A stretch of 64,000 nt of DNA from Microbacterium ulmi (lineage in GTDB: Bacteria > Actinomycetota > Actinomycetes > Actinomycetales > Microbacteriaceae): the NCBI RefSeq assembly GCF_011759705.1, contig NZ_JAAOZF010000001.1, forward strand, positions 1,175,152-1,239,151. Direction: 5' to 3'. Below are positions 42,711-51,138 of the stretch, one piece after another. How positions within the stretch are numbered: position 1 is the stretch's first letter; each line of letters opens with the position of its first letter. The notes under the pieces were generated by a model. That model saw nothing but the letters and a program-made list of their open reading frames with translations, was not told the DNA's origin and did not search any database. The translations under genes and the position numbers were made by a program.

Positions 42711-43760
42711 ATGCAGCTCGGAATGATCGGCCTCGGCCGAATGGGCGCCAACATCTCGCGGCGCATCCTGCGCGCGGGGCACGAATGCGTCGCGTACGAC
42801 GTGAGCCCCGACTCCGTGGCGGCCCTCGTCGCCGAGGGAGCGACGGGAGTCGACGACCTCGAAGCGCTCGTCGCGGCGCTGCCCGCGCCCCGCGCGATCT
42901 GGCTCATGATCCCCGCGGGGCTGACCGGCGGGGTCGTCGACGGGCTCGCGCCGCTCCTGGAGCCGGGCGACATCCTCATCGACGGCGGCAACTCGAACTA
43001 TCGCGACGACGTCCGCCGCGCCGCGCGCCTGGCCGAGAAGGGCATCCACTACGTCGACGTCGGGACGAGCGGCGGGGTGTTCGGGCTCGAGCGCGGCTAT
43101 TGCCTCATGGTCGGCGGACCGGCCAAGGCGGTCGAACGGCTCGATCCGCTGCTGCGCACGATCGCGCCGGGCGCGGGCGAGATCCCGCGGACACCGGGCC
43201 GCGACGGCGCGTTCGCCCCCGAAGAGCTCGGCTACCTGCACTGCGGCGCCTCGGGCGCCGGCCACTTCGTCAAGATGGTGCACAACGGCATCGAGTACGG
43301 CATCATGGCCGCGTTCGCCGAAGGTCTGAACATCCTCGAGAACGCGGATGCCGGCATCCGCGAAGCAGAGCACTCCGCCGAGGTCGCGCCCCTCGAAGAG
43401 CCGGAGTTCTATCGCTTCGACATCGACACGGCGAAGGTCTCGGAGCTGTGGCGGCGCGGATCGGTCATCTCGTCGTGGCTGCTCGACCTCACGGCCGCCG
43501 CCCTCCACGCGAACCCCGCCCTCGACGGGCTCGCCGGCCGCGTCTCCGACTCGGGCGAGGGACGCTGGACCGTCAAGGCCGCCGTCGACATCGGCGTGCC
43601 CGTCCCGGTTCTCGCGGCATCCCTCTTCGAGCGCTTCGCCTCGCGCGACGAGGACCGCTTCGCCAACCAGGTGCTCTCGGCGATGCGGCAGCAGTTCGGC
43701 GGACACCAGGAGCTCCCCGCGGGCGACGTGCTCGAGGCGGGCGGTCGCCGGGCGGAGTGA
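42711..43760 (+). CDS. gnd: 6-phosphogluconate dehydrogenase, decarboxylating (short type)
   Basis: The 349-residue enzyme converts 6-phosphogluconate to ribulose 5-phosphate. The Rossmann motif is GLGRMGANI (7-15), and the active site includes DVGTSGGVFGLERGY and KMVHNGIEYG. It is the short, about 330-350 residue class (YqeC/GndA-like) rather than the 470-residue form. AGGAGG precedes the ATG. It completes the GntR-regulated gluconate pathway. Confidence 0.94.
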   Translation: MQLGMIGLGRMGANISRRILRAGHECVAYDVSPDSVAALVAEGATGVDDLEALVAALPAPRAIWLMIPAGLTGGVVDGLAPLLEPGDILIDGGNSNYRDDVRRAARLAEKGIHYVDVGTSGGVFGLERGYCLMVGGPAKAVERLDPLLRTIAPGAGEIPRTPGRDGAFAPEELGYLHCGASGAGHFVKMVHNGIEYGIMAAFAEGLNILENADAGIREAEHSAEVAPLEEPEFYRFDIDTAKVSELWRRGSVISSWLLDLTAAALHANPALDGLAGRVSDSGEGRWTVKAAVDIGVPVPVLAASLFERFASRDEDRFANQVLSAMRQQFGGHQELPAGDVLEAGGRRAE

Positions 43761-43861
43761 GCGCCCATGCGACGAACGCCTCGGTCGAGAACGTCTCGAT
43801 CTGCGCCGTCTCCGGGCCGACCCTCACGAACTCGACGGCCGCGGGAATCGCGGCCTCGCCC

Positions 43862-44809
43862 TCACCGCTGCGAGTCGGCTCCGAGCACGAGCGCCGCCGC
43901 GCCCAGGAGGGGGCCGTCCCCGTGCAGGCCCGATCCCGTGACCCGGACGGCGCGTGCGAATGGCAGGGGCGCCGCCTCCTCGACGGATGCGCGGACCTGA
44001 TCGATGTAGTCGCTCGCGACGTCCGCGAACCCGCCTCCGACGACCGCGACCTCGAGGTCGAGGAGCGTCGCGGCGGCGGCGATCGCCTCGCCGACCGCCG
44101 TGGCCGAGCGACCGACGGCGGCCCGCGCGACCGCGTCTCCCGCCGCGTAGGAGACGGCGAGCTCTTCCCCCGTCGTCCCCGTCCAGCCGTGCCGCCGTGC
44201 CCACGCGACGGTGTTCGGCCCCGAAGCGAGGGATTCGACCGTCCCCGCGAGCGGATCGTCGGCGTCACGCGCGCGCACGCGCAGCTGCCCGATGTGCCCC
44301 GCGTTGCCGGTGCGGCCGGAGACCGGCATCCCGTTCACGATGAAGCCTCCGCCGACGCCCGTCGACACGACGAGCGCGAGCGCCGTGGTCGCGCCTCTCG
44401 CACCTCCCCATCGATGTTCGGCCAGTGCGATGCACGCGCCGTCGAGCGCCACTCGCACGAGCGGGCCGGGGACGAGATCGCGCACGGCCGCGGCGGGATC
44501 GAAGCCCGCCGCGGCCGTCATGTTGAGGGGCGACACGGTCCCGCTCGCGCGGTCGACGGGGCCGGCCGAGCCGATCCCGATGCCGACCAGCTCGTCCTCG
44601 GGCCGGCGGGCGGCGAGCGCTTCGGCGGCGACGGATCGCACCGCCGTCGCGAGCGACGCCGCGGTGCTCTCGGGGCCCGTGCGGCGGCGGGATGCCGAGC
44701 CCGCCACGATCGTGCCATCGGCCGTGACGAGGGCGGCGTCCGCCTTCGTGCCGCCGATGTCGACGGCGAGCGCGACCTGACGCGCGGGGCCGGGGTCAGT
44801 CACGCGCAT
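43862..44809 (-). CDS. ROK-family sugar kinase without the zinc-finger motif
   Basis: The 315-residue protein has the ATP-binding DIGGTKADAALV (16-28) and the phosphate/sugar motifs VSTGVGGGFIVNG and NAGHIGQ. The CXCGXXGCXE zinc site that usually follows GHI/GHxx in ROK proteins is missing; the sequence goes on QLRVRARDADDP. It is most likely a glucokinase- or N-acetylglucosamine-kinase-like enzyme with unknown sugar. It points away from the gluconate operon and has no regulator beside it. An alternative GTG start lies at 44803. Confidence 0.85.
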   Translation of the reverse strand: MRVTDPGPARQVALAVDIGGTKADAALVTADGTIVAGSASRRRTGPESTAASLATAVRSVAAEALAARRPEDELVGIGIGSAGPVDRASGTVSPLNMTAAAGFDPAAAVRDLVPGPLVRVALDGACIALAEHRWGGARGATTALALVVSTGVGGGFIVNGMPVSGRTGNAGHIGQLRVRARDADDPLAGTVESLASGPNTVAWARRHGWTGTTGEELAVSYAAGDAVARAAVGRSATAVGEAIAAAATLLDLEVAVVGGGFADVASDYIDQVRASVEEAAPLPFARAVRVTGSGLHGDGPLLGAAALVLGADSQR

Positions 44810-45019
44810 CCGCCCCGGAGATCGGGGAGCGGTCGCGTCTGAAGGTCACACGATCGTTCCTAGCGGGGGCGACGTCGGGCCGCAAGGCGGGGCGTCGATC
44901 GCGCGATGCCTGTCCGCGATCCCGAGGGTCGGCGTGCCCGAGCGGATCACGCGACGGCGGGTACGACGTGCGGGCGCGACGTCCGCCACCGCGCAGGACC
45001 GCATGCACGAAAGGCTGCG

Positions 45020-45682
45020 TCAGTCGTGGTCGTGGTCGTCGATCTCGCCCGTCAGCACGCCGACCGGGGTCGTGCATGCGTCGCCGCGCCATGCCTCGAG
45101 CCCCTCCCTGACCGCGAAGCCGGCGATCACGAAGGCCGCGATCGAGTCCGCCCACACCCAGCCGAGGAGGGAGTTGGCGAGGAGGCCGAGCAGGACGGCG
45201 GCGGAGAGGTACGCGCAGAGGAGCGTCTGCGTCGAGTCCGCGACGGCGGAGGCCGAGCCGAGCTCGCGCCCCGCGCGCCGCTCCAGCCAGCTCACGAAGG
45301 GCATCACGGCAAGACTGACGGCGGCGAGCACGATCCCGACGGGGCTGTGCTCGGGTTCGCGCACGCCGAGGAGTGACAGCGCGGCGTCGACGCTCACGTA
45401 GACGGCGAGCGCGAAGAACGCGACGGCGATGACACGGAGGGCCGCGCGCTCGCGGGACTCGGGGTCGGGCGACGCGAACTGCCACGCCACGGCGGCGGCC
45501 GAGAGCACCTCGACGAGCGAGTCGAGGCCGAACCCGACGAGCGCCGCAGACGACGCGGAGCCGCCCGCGATGAGGGCGATGATCCCTTCGACCACGTTGT
45601 ATGCGATCGTGAAGGCGACGATCCAGCGGATGCGTCGGCGAAGCACCCCGATGCGGACGGGATCGGTCGCGACCGTCGTCAT
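45020..45682 (-). CDS. Cation diffusion facilitator-like transporter
   Basis: The 220-residue protein has about six helices and two copies of the acidic helix motif (GFGLDSLVEVLS and WADSIAAFVIAG), the core of CDF metal exporters. It is short because the cytosolic metal-binding domain is nearly absent; the C-terminus is just EIDDHDHD, a His/Asp tail. It lies 91 bases downstream of the CmtR-like sensor on the same strand, so Cd(II)/Pb(II) or Zn(II) export is likely. Confidence 0.86.
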   Translation of the reverse strand: MTTVATDPVRIGVLRRRIRWIVAFTIAYNVVEGIIALIAGGSASSAALVGFGLDSLVEVLSAAAVAWQFASPDPESRERAALRVIAVAFFALAVYVSVDAALSLLGVREPEHSPVGIVLAAVSLAVMPFVSWLERRAGRELGSASAVADSTQTLLCAYLSAAVLLGLLANSLLGWVWADSIAAFVIAGFAVREGLEAWRGDACTTPVGVLTGEIDDHDHD

Positions 45683-45773
45683 GCTGCGGCCTCCACGGAT
45701 GCGGGGACGGCGAGCTCGTCCACCGCTGCCGGCGCGCAGGCGAGCGGGAGCGGCATCCGGTCCTCCACGGCGA

Positions 45774-46109
45774 TCATGCGCAGCACTCGCATGAGGAGTC
45801 GACGCACTCCGCGCCCTCGTCGACGGCGACGACGGCGTCCATCAGGGTGCGGATGCCGAGCGTCAGGTGCGGGTCGGCGATCTCGTATCTGGTCCGCCGC
45901 CCCTCGGGAACGGCGACGATGAGGCCGCAGCCGCGCAGGCACGCGAGGTGGTTCGACACGTTCGTGCGGGTGAGGTCGAGCCCGTGCGCGAGCTCTGCGG
46001 GATATCCGGGGCCGTCCAGCAGCTCCAGCAGGATCCGCGACCGCGACGGGTCGGCCATGGCGCGACCGAGCCTGTTCATGACGTCGATGCGGGAAGCAAT
46101 GGTCAGCAC
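45774..46109 (-). CDS. CmtR-type ArsR-family heavy-metal sensor
   Basis: From the GTG at 46109 it has 111 residues and the ArsR winged helix. The three cysteines Cys57 and Cys61 (LACLRGCG, 55-62) and Cys102 (ECVDSSCECC) match the Cd/Pb-ligand set of mycobacterial CmtR by number. TRTNVSNHLACLRGCGL is the recognition helix. A perfect operator overlaps its own promoter and start codon, so it should repress itself. The CDF transporter follows. The C-terminal CECC adds two extra cysteines. Confidence 0.9.
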   Translation of the reverse strand: MLTIASRIDVMNRLGRAMADPSRSRILLELLDGPGYPAELAHGLDLTRTNVSNHLACLRGCGLIVAVPEGRRTRYEIADPHLTLGIRTLMDAVVAVDEGAECVDSSCECCA

Positions 46110-46121
46110 ACACTGACCATA
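46099..46121. promoter_or_regulatory. CmtR operator over a leaderless start
   Basis: ATGGTCAG (46099-46106) and CTGACCAT (46113-46120) are a perfect eight-base inverted repeat with a six-base spacer. TATGGT (minus, 46121-46116) is the -10, six bases from the GTG at 46109, so the operator covers both -10 and start codon. Confidence 0.75.
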
Positions 46122-46200
46122 CAGCGACGGCGGGACCTTCGCCTCTGCCGCCTGGCCCGCCGCGGGCGTGGACTGCCGCCAGGCGACGAAGGGACATGTC

Positions 46201-46953
46201 ATGGACAGCACGGAGCGCCGGTTCGAGCGGCGCACGATCATCGTCACGGGCGCCGGATCGGGAATCGGGCGAGCCACGGTCGAACGGGTCGCCTCCGAGG
46301 GGGGCACGGTCGTCGCGGTCGACATCTCCGCAGACCGGTTGGATGCCGTCAAGGCAGAGTTCGGCGACGCCGTGACGTGCGTCGCAGGCGATCTGGCGCT
46401 CTCGGCCACGAGCGACGCCGCGATCGCGGCCGCGGGCGAGCGAGTCGACGGGCTCGCGAACGTGGCGGGGATCATGGACGGATTCCTGCCGACGGCGGAG
46501 CTGACCGACGACGTCTGGGATCGCGTGCTCGCGGTCAACCTCACCGCGACGATGCGGCTCACGCGGGCCGTGCTGCCCGGCATGATCGCCCGCGGCGCCG
46601 GGTCGATCGTCAACGTGAGCTCCGAGGCCGGGCAGCGTGCGTCGGCTGCAGGCACGGCCTATACGACCTCCAAGCACGCCGTCAACGGGTTCACGCTCAG
46701 CACGGCATTCTTCTACACGCCGAAGGGCGTCCGCTGCAACGCCGTCTCGCCCGGGCCCGTCGCGACGAACATCGAAGCGCCGTTCCGCTCGGAGTGGGCG
46801 CAGCAGAGGCTGGGCCCGTTCCTGCAGACCAACGTCCCGGCTGTCGCGCGACCCGAGCAGGTGGCCGCGGCGATCGCCTGGCTGCTGAGCGACGACGCCT
46901 CCGACGTCTCGGGAGCGATCCTGCCGGTCGACGGCGGATGGGCCGCGGTGTGA
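46201..46953 (+). CDS. SDR-family oxidoreductase
   Basis: From the ATG at 46201 it has 250 residues. GAGSGIGR is the cofactor motif, NVAGI the NNAG-type strand, Ser in NVSSEAG and YTTSK the catalytic set, and PGPVATNI the cap. The start is at 46201 because AAGGGA lies at good distance; the earlier ATG at 46168 is less well supported. It ends one base before the FMN-binding-protein gene. The substrate is unknown. Confidence 0.9.
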   Translation: MDSTERRFERRTIIVTGAGSGIGRATVERVASEGGTVVAVDISADRLDAVKAEFGDAVTCVAGDLALSATSDAAIAAAGERVDGLANVAGIMDGFLPTAELTDDVWDRVLAVNLTATMRLTRAVLPGMIARGAGSIVNVSSEAGQRASAAGTAYTTSKHAVNGFTLSTAFFYTPKGVRCNAVSPGPVATNIEAPFRSEWAQQRLGPFLQTNVPAVARPEQVAAAIAWLLSDDASDVSGAILPVDGGWAAV

Positions 46954-46954
46954 C

Positions 46955-47590
46955 ATGAACGCCGCACCGCGCAATCCGTACGAGATCGCCACCGCCCACC
47001 GCGTGCGGCCCGATCCGCGCGAGGACACGCTGATCGAGAAGCTCAACACCGCCGAGTGCTGGCGTCTGCTGGAGCGTGCCCGACTCGGACGACTCGCACT
47101 CAAGGGGCTCGACGGTGCACCGGATGTCTTCCCCATGAACTTCCTCGTCCACAGCGGATGCATCTACCTCCGCTCAGCCCCCGGCTCGAAGCTTCTGGAC
47201 ATCGTCGAGCACCCGGAGGCCGCGTTCGAGGTGGATGGCGAGAGCGCCGCTCAGCGGTGGAGCGTCGTCGTGAGGGGCTCCGTGCAGCGGCTGGACGCCG
47301 ACGACGAGATCCACGAGTCCGGGGTGCTCGACCTCGTCTCCTGGAGCCCGACCGGCAAGCACGACTTCATCCGCCTGGCTCCGACCGCGGTCACGGGTCG
47401 CCGCTTCCACAAGCCGGCGAGCGTCCGCGCATCCCGTGGTGCCGATTCACAGGACGATCCGCAGGACGGCGGGCGAGTCGAGGGCGGGCCGGTGGAGGGC
47501 AGTGCGGATGCCGCGGCTGCGCCTCGCACGCGCGATGGCGGGCACAAGCCCGTCGCGATCCCCCACTTCGCTCCGCCGCCGCCGGAGTGA
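46955..47590 (+). CDS. Pyridoxamine-5'-phosphate-oxidase-fold (FMN-binding) protein
   Basis: The 211-residue protein has a split-barrel flavin-binding domain (about 25-155, CWRLLERARLGRLALKG, then FPMNFLVHSGCIYLR, FEVDG and VVVRGSVQRL). A Gly/Ala/Pro-rich tail of 50 residues follows. It resembles nitroreductase-like or PNPOx-like proteins of actinobacteria. The SDR gene ends one base before its ATG, so the two are co-expressed. The substrate is unknown. Confidence 0.82.
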   Translation: MNAAPRNPYEIATAHRVRPDPREDTLIEKLNTAECWRLLERARLGRLALKGLDGAPDVFPMNFLVHSGCIYLRSAPGSKLLDIVEHPEAAFEVDGESAAQRWSVVVRGSVQRLDADDEIHESGVLDLVSWSPTGKHDFIRLAPTAVTGRRFHKPASVRASRGADSQDDPQDGGRVEGGPVEGSADAAAAPRTRDGGHKPVAIPHFAPPPPE

Positions 47591-47608
47591 CGAGGGCGCC
47601 GAGCGGGG

Positions 47609-47652
47609 CGGAGCCGGCGCGGAGCCGGCGCGGAGCCGGCGCGGAGCCGGCG
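47609..47652. repeat. Four tandem copies of an 11-base repeat
   Basis: CGGAGCCGGCG stands four times in tandem in the 64-base gap between two convergent genes, just before the DoxX stop codon. The unit contains the palindrome GCCGGC. It is a simple expansion, not a terminator with separate arms. Confidence 0.9.
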
Positions 47653-47654
47653 GC

Positions 47655-48023
47655 TCAGCCCAGCACGACGAGGAACCCGAGCACCGCGCTCACGATCGCG
47701 AGTGCGACGATCACGATGTTGACGATCCACGGCTCGTTGCGGCGCGCGTGCGTCGCGATCGCGCCGCTCTGGAGAACCGCGATGCCGATCGCCGCGATCG
47801 GCGTGAGGATCGGCGCGATGCCCGTGGCGAGCGGCAGCACGAGGCCGAGCGCCCCCAGGACCTCGGCCGTGCCGATGAGCTTGACGGCCGGAGCCGCGAA
47901 GTCGTCGACCCAGCCCTGCCCGAGCCGGGCGAGCGCCGCCTTCGGGCGGGCGAGCTTCATGCCGCCCGCCGCGAGGTTCACGAGGGCGAGCAGAGCGTTG
48001 ACGATCCAGAGGGCGATCAGCAT
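47655..48023 (-). CDS. DoxX-family membrane protein
   Basis: The 122-residue protein has four helices: MLIALWIVNALLALVNLAAG, then around FAAPAVKLIGTAEVLGALGL, ILTPIAAIGIAVLQSGAIAT and IVIVALAIVSAVLGFLVVLG. It is the last gene of the MarR-led flavin operon, 13 bases after the reductase. GGAG precedes the ATG. DoxX proteins are linked to quinone or thiosulphate oxidation and redox homeostasis. Confidence 0.85.
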   Translation of the reverse strand: MLIALWIVNALLALVNLAAGGMKLARPKAALARLGQGWVDDFAAPAVKLIGTAEVLGALGLVLPLATGIAPILTPIAAIGIAVLQSGAIATHARRNEPWIVNIVIVALAIVSAVLGFLVVLG

Positions 48024-48036
48024 CGGGTTCTCCTGT

Positions 48037-48732
48037 CTATTGCTGTTGCGAGGTCTTGGCTGCGAGCGCGGCGGCCCGGCGCCGGCCTCGCTGCGAGTCG
48101 GGGAAGCGCTCGACCATCGCGCGCAGCTCGGCCACGTCGACATCGGCGCCGAACGGCTCCGTGCCCGGCTCGAGCCGCATGCCGTCTGCGAGCGCGCCGA
48201 CCACGACGGGATCGAACCCGAGGTCGTCGACGACGGCGGCGACGGCCTCGAGGTCGTCCTCGCGGTCGCCTGCGATGCCGATCGCCTTGCGCCCGGGGGC
48301 GCCGGGCGGACGCGCTTCGTCCTCGAGGTCGTGATAGCCCATGTGGTTGAACGCCTTGACGACATGAGACGCCGGCAGGAAGTCCCGGACGAGCTCGCTG
48401 CTCGAGACGAGCGGGTCGGCGAACTCCCCGCGCAGCCCGTCGACCTCCCACCAGTAGTTCATGGCGTCGATCACGAGCTTGCCCGCGAGGGCGTCGGAGG
48501 GGACCGAGCGGTACTTGCCGAGCGGAAGCGCGAGGATCACGACGTCGGCGCGAGTCGCGGCATCCTGAGCCGTCGTCGCCTGTGCCCCCGGTGCGAGCAC
48601 GTCGATCGTCAGCGCGATGCGCTTCGGATCGCCCGACCCCGCGATGAGCACCGGGTATCCCGCGGTCACGGCGAGCCGCGCCAGGACGATGCCGAGCTTG
48701 CCGGCGCCGAGCATTCCGAGGACGGGCTTCAT
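48037..48732 (-). CDS. F420/NADP-oxidoreductase-type Rossmann protein
   Basis: The 231-residue protein begins [20 protein letters not shown], an N-terminal Rossmann motif, and includes [15 protein letters not shown], typical of the coenzyme F420-dependent NADP reductase family. It may reduce or transfer hydride between cofactors. Its ATG overlaps the end of the luciferase-like gene (ATGA). Whether this organism makes F420 is not shown here. Confidence 0.86.
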   Translation of the reverse strand: MKPVLGMLGAGKLGIVLARLAVTAGYPVLIAGSGDPKRIALTIDVLAPGAQATTAQDAATRADVVILALPLGKYRSVPSDALAGKLVIDAMNYWWEVDGLRGEFADPLVSSSELVRDFLPASHVVKAFNHMGYHDLEDEARPPGAPGRKAIGIAGDREDDLEAVAAVVDDLGFDPVVVGALADGMRLEPGTEPFGADVDVAELRAMVERFPDSQRGRRRAAALAAKTSQQQ

Positions 48733-49856
48733 GCGTGGACGGCCTTCCCGTCCGCCGTGATGCGCGCTGGCGGCAGTCCCGACTGCCCTCGCGCGTCGCC
48801 GTCCGCCGCGAGCAGCTCCCGCACGCGCGGTGCGACCTCATCGCCGAGGAGCCGGATGCTGCGCTCGCGCACCGCGCGCGGCATGTGCATGAGGTCGTAC
48901 TTGAGGTCGAAGCGGCTCACGTGGTTGGCCCGCGCCACGAAGGCGATCTTCCGCGCGATCGTCTCGGGCGAGCCGACGAAGAGCGATCCCGTCTCGACCT
49001 CCTGCCGGTAGCGCTCCGGCGTGGGCGCGGGGAATCCGCGCTCGAGGCTCGCCTGATGGAAGACGGGCGCCCAGTAGCCCCAGTACAGCTCCCGCGCCTC
49101 GTCGTCGGTGTCGGCGACCATCCCGATCGAGTGCTGGCCGATGGGCAGCTCGGCATGCCCGAACTGCTGCAGCGCACGCAGGTAGAGCTCGGCGTGGCCG
49201 GCGAACCGCTCGGGACGCCCGCCGATGATCGCCATCATGAGCGGCAGGCCGTAGCGGGCGGCACGGACGACGGAGTCCGGGCTTCCGCCGATCCCGATCC
49301 ACGTCGGGATGCCGCCCTCGGGCATCCGCGGGTGCAGACGGGTCTCGGTCAGGGCGCTGCGGTGCCTGCCCGACCACGTGACGGCATCCTCGCGCTGCAG
49401 ACGCATGAACAGGTCGAGCTTCTCCTCGAAGAGCTCTTCGTACTCGGCGATGTCGTAGCCGAACAGCGGGAACGACTCGATCGCGGAGGCCCGTCCGAGC
49501 ACGAGCTGCGTGCGCCCGTTCGAGAGCGCGTCGACCGTCGCGAACTCCTGATAGAGCCGGACGGGATCCTGCGTCGAGAGCACCGTGACCGACGTGCCGA
49601 GGCCGATCGTGCTCGTCGCCTGCGCGGCCGCGGCGAGGATGACGGGAGCGGCGGAGTCGTTGTGCCCGTCGCGGTAGTGCTCGCCGACGCTGAAGACGTC
49701 GAGGCCGACGGACTCGGCGAGCTGAGCCTCCTCGACGAGCAGACGCACGGTCTCGGCATCCGTCATGACGCGATCGCCGTCGAGGGCGTTCTCGCCGAAC
49801 GAGTCGAGCCCGATCTCGAAGCGGGCGGGGTCGAGGCTCATGGTCTCTTCCGTCAT
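48729..49856 (-). CDS. Luciferase-like flavin-dependent monooxygenase
   Basis: The 375-residue LLM-class TIM-barrel oxidoreductase has [20 protein letters not shown], the [20 protein letters not shown] strand region and [18 protein letters not shown]. It resembles the TIGR03858/2I7G-like group from memory. It needs reduced FMN, which the FMN reductase upstream can supply, so the two form a two-component monooxygenase. Its ATG overlaps that gene's stop (ATGA). Confidence 0.9.
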   Translation of the reverse strand: MTEETMSLDPARFEIGLDSFGENALDGDRVMTDAETVRLLVEEAQLAESVGLDVFSVGEHYRDGHNDSAAPVILAAAAQATSTIGLGTSVTVLSTQDPVRLYQEFATVDALSNGRTQLVLGRASAIESFPLFGYDIAEYEELFEEKLDLFMRLQREDAVTWSGRHRSALTETRLHPRMPEGGIPTWIGIGGSPDSVVRAARYGLPLMMAIIGGRPERFAGHAELYLRALQQFGHAELPIGQHSIGMVADTDDEARELYWGYWAPVFHQASLERGFPAPTPERYRQEVETGSLFVGSPETIARKIAFVARANHVSRFDLKYDLMHMPRAVRERSIRLLGDEVAPRVRELLAADGDARGQSGLPPARITADGKAVHA

Positions 49857-50428
49857 CGTGTCGCCGTCGCGTCGCGGGCTGCCTGCACGCGGGCGATCAG
49901 GTCGCTGAACGCCTTGACGTAGCCGGCGAGGAACTCGCTCGTCGACTCGTTCGTCACTTCGCCGTCGTCGGTGATCAGGCCCGGCGTCGACTGGATGTAT
50001 CCCTCTGGCTGGCCCAGCACGATCGCGTCGAGGTGCAGCAGGATCGCCTTGAGATGCTGCTGCGCGGCCGCCGTCGCGATCCCGCCGCCGGATGTGCCGA
50101 TCACGGCGGTCGGCTTGCGGGCGAACGAGTTCTGCCCCCAGGGCCGTGCCGCCCAGTCGAGCGCGTTCTTGAGCGCGCCCGGGATCGAGCGGCTGTACTC
50201 CGGCGTCACGATCACGACGCCGTCGACGTCGGCAAGCGCCGTCTTGAAGTCCCTCGCGACCTGCGGATAGTCGGCGTCGAAGTCGCGGTTGTAGAGCGGG
50301 AGGTCGCCGATGGGGATCTCGACGAACTCTACGTCTGCCGGAGCGAGCCGGACGAGCGCTCTCGCGAGCCTGCGGTTGATGGAGGCCTTCGAGAGCGAGC
50401 CGACGATGTAGCCGATCCTCTGAGTCAT
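49853..50428 (-). CDS. NADPH-dependent FMN reductase
   Basis: The 191-residue flavodoxin-like protein has GSLSKASINRRLARAL and TPEYSRSIPGALKNALDW, the family FMN-binding loops. It most likely supplies FMNH2 to the luciferase-like enzyme, whose gene overlaps its stop. It starts 21 bases after the MarR gene. Confidence 0.93.
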   Translation of the reverse strand: MTQRIGYIVGSLSKASINRRLARALVRLAPADVEFVEIPIGDLPLYNRDFDADYPQVARDFKTALADVDGVVIVTPEYSRSIPGALKNALDWAARPWGQNSFARKPTAVIGTSGGGIATAAAQQHLKAILLHLDAIVLGQPEGYIQSTPGLITDDGEVTNESTSEFLAGYVKAFSDLIARVQAARDATATR

Positions 50429-50449
50429 TCGAGCTGTCCTTTCGTGGGG

Positions 50450-50956
50450 TCAGTCGTCTGCGACGACGGATGCCGGGGCGGTCATGAGCATGCGCCGGCA
50501 GACGTCGCGCAGCTCGGTCAGCTGTTCGCGATCGAGCCTCGACGTCATCTCGGCCGCGACGTGACGGGCGTGGGCCGCGCCCACGCGGTGCTGCACCGCC
50601 GCGCCCTCCTCGGTGAGCCGGATGCGGCTCGCCCGTCCGTCGTCGGGGTCTTCCTCACGGCACACGAGTCCGCGCTCCTCCATGCGCCGGATGAGCCGCG
50701 ACAGGCCGGGCTGCGTGATGAGCACGTCGCCGGCGAGGTCGGTCATGCGCAGGCCGTCAGGCGCCGTCGACAGCGGGTAGAGCACGCTGTACTCGTTCTC
50801 GAGCAGGTCCTCCCACACGTCGCCGGCCTTCAGCTCGCGCACGATCGTCGTCGATGCGCGAAAGAGCGCCTCCCATGCCTCGTTCGCGAGACGCACGTCG
50901 ATCGTCCGTGGACGGGCCTCGACACCTCTGCTCTGCATGGCCGGTGCAACATACAT
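50450..50956 (-). CDS. MarR-family regulator of the flavin operon
   Basis: From the ATG at 50956 it has 168 residues; a later ATG at 50938 is a good alternative. The winged helix (about 60-110, LRMTDLAGDVLITQPGLSRL and RRMEERGLVCREEDPDDGR) is standard. It heads the FMN-reductase, LLM, reductase and DoxX operon. MarR proteins typically respond to small aromatic ligands or to oxidation; nothing here tells which. Confidence 0.87.
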   Translation of the reverse strand: MYVAPAMQSRGVEARPRTIDVRLANEAWEALFRASTTIVRELKAGDVWEDLLENEYSVLYPLSTAPDGLRMTDLAGDVLITQPGLSRLIRRMEERGLVCREEDPDDGRASRIRLTEEGAAVQHRVGAAHARHVAAEMTSRLDREQLTELRDVCRRMLMTAPASVVADD

Positions 50957-51002
50957 GACTGCGCATCTATTCCGCCTTCGAGCGAACCACCCTCGTCGAT
51001 CA

Positions 51003-51045
51003 GCGTCGAGCGGTCTAGCGGTCGAGCGGTCGTGCGCTCGAGCGG
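51003..51045. repeat. Degenerate tandem TCGAGCGGT repeats
   Basis: The motif (G)TCGAGCGGT recurs about four times in 43 bases (51003-51045), with one copy altered to TCTAGCGGT and one to GCGCTCGAGCGGT. It directly borders the duplication at 51046 and lies past the end of the MATE gene. Confidence 0.7.
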
Positions 51046-51138
51046 TGCGGGGCTACTCGGTGCGGCGGCGCAGCCGGCGCGGCGTGCGGGGCTACTCCGT
51101 GCGGCGGCGCAGCCGCAGCCGGCGCGGCGTGCGGGGCT
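51046..51138. repeat. Tandem duplication across the MATE stop codon
   Basis: Unit A (51046-51084, 39 bases) and unit B (51085-51129, 45 bases with an extra CAGCCG) are near-identical; TGCGGGGCT begins a third copy at 51130. The TAG stop of the MATE gene (51092-51094) lies in unit B, and its copy in unit A is non-coding. Confidence 0.88.

Noticed and set aside
44810..45019. Small gene between the ROK and CDF genes
   Set aside because: The roughly 210 bases show no convincing ribosome site plus ORF and no RNA-gene structure that I can recognise.
47609..47652. Possible CRISPR-like or small repeat array
   Set aside because: The 11-base units are contiguous with no spacers and there are no cas genes. 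It is a simple tandem repeat.
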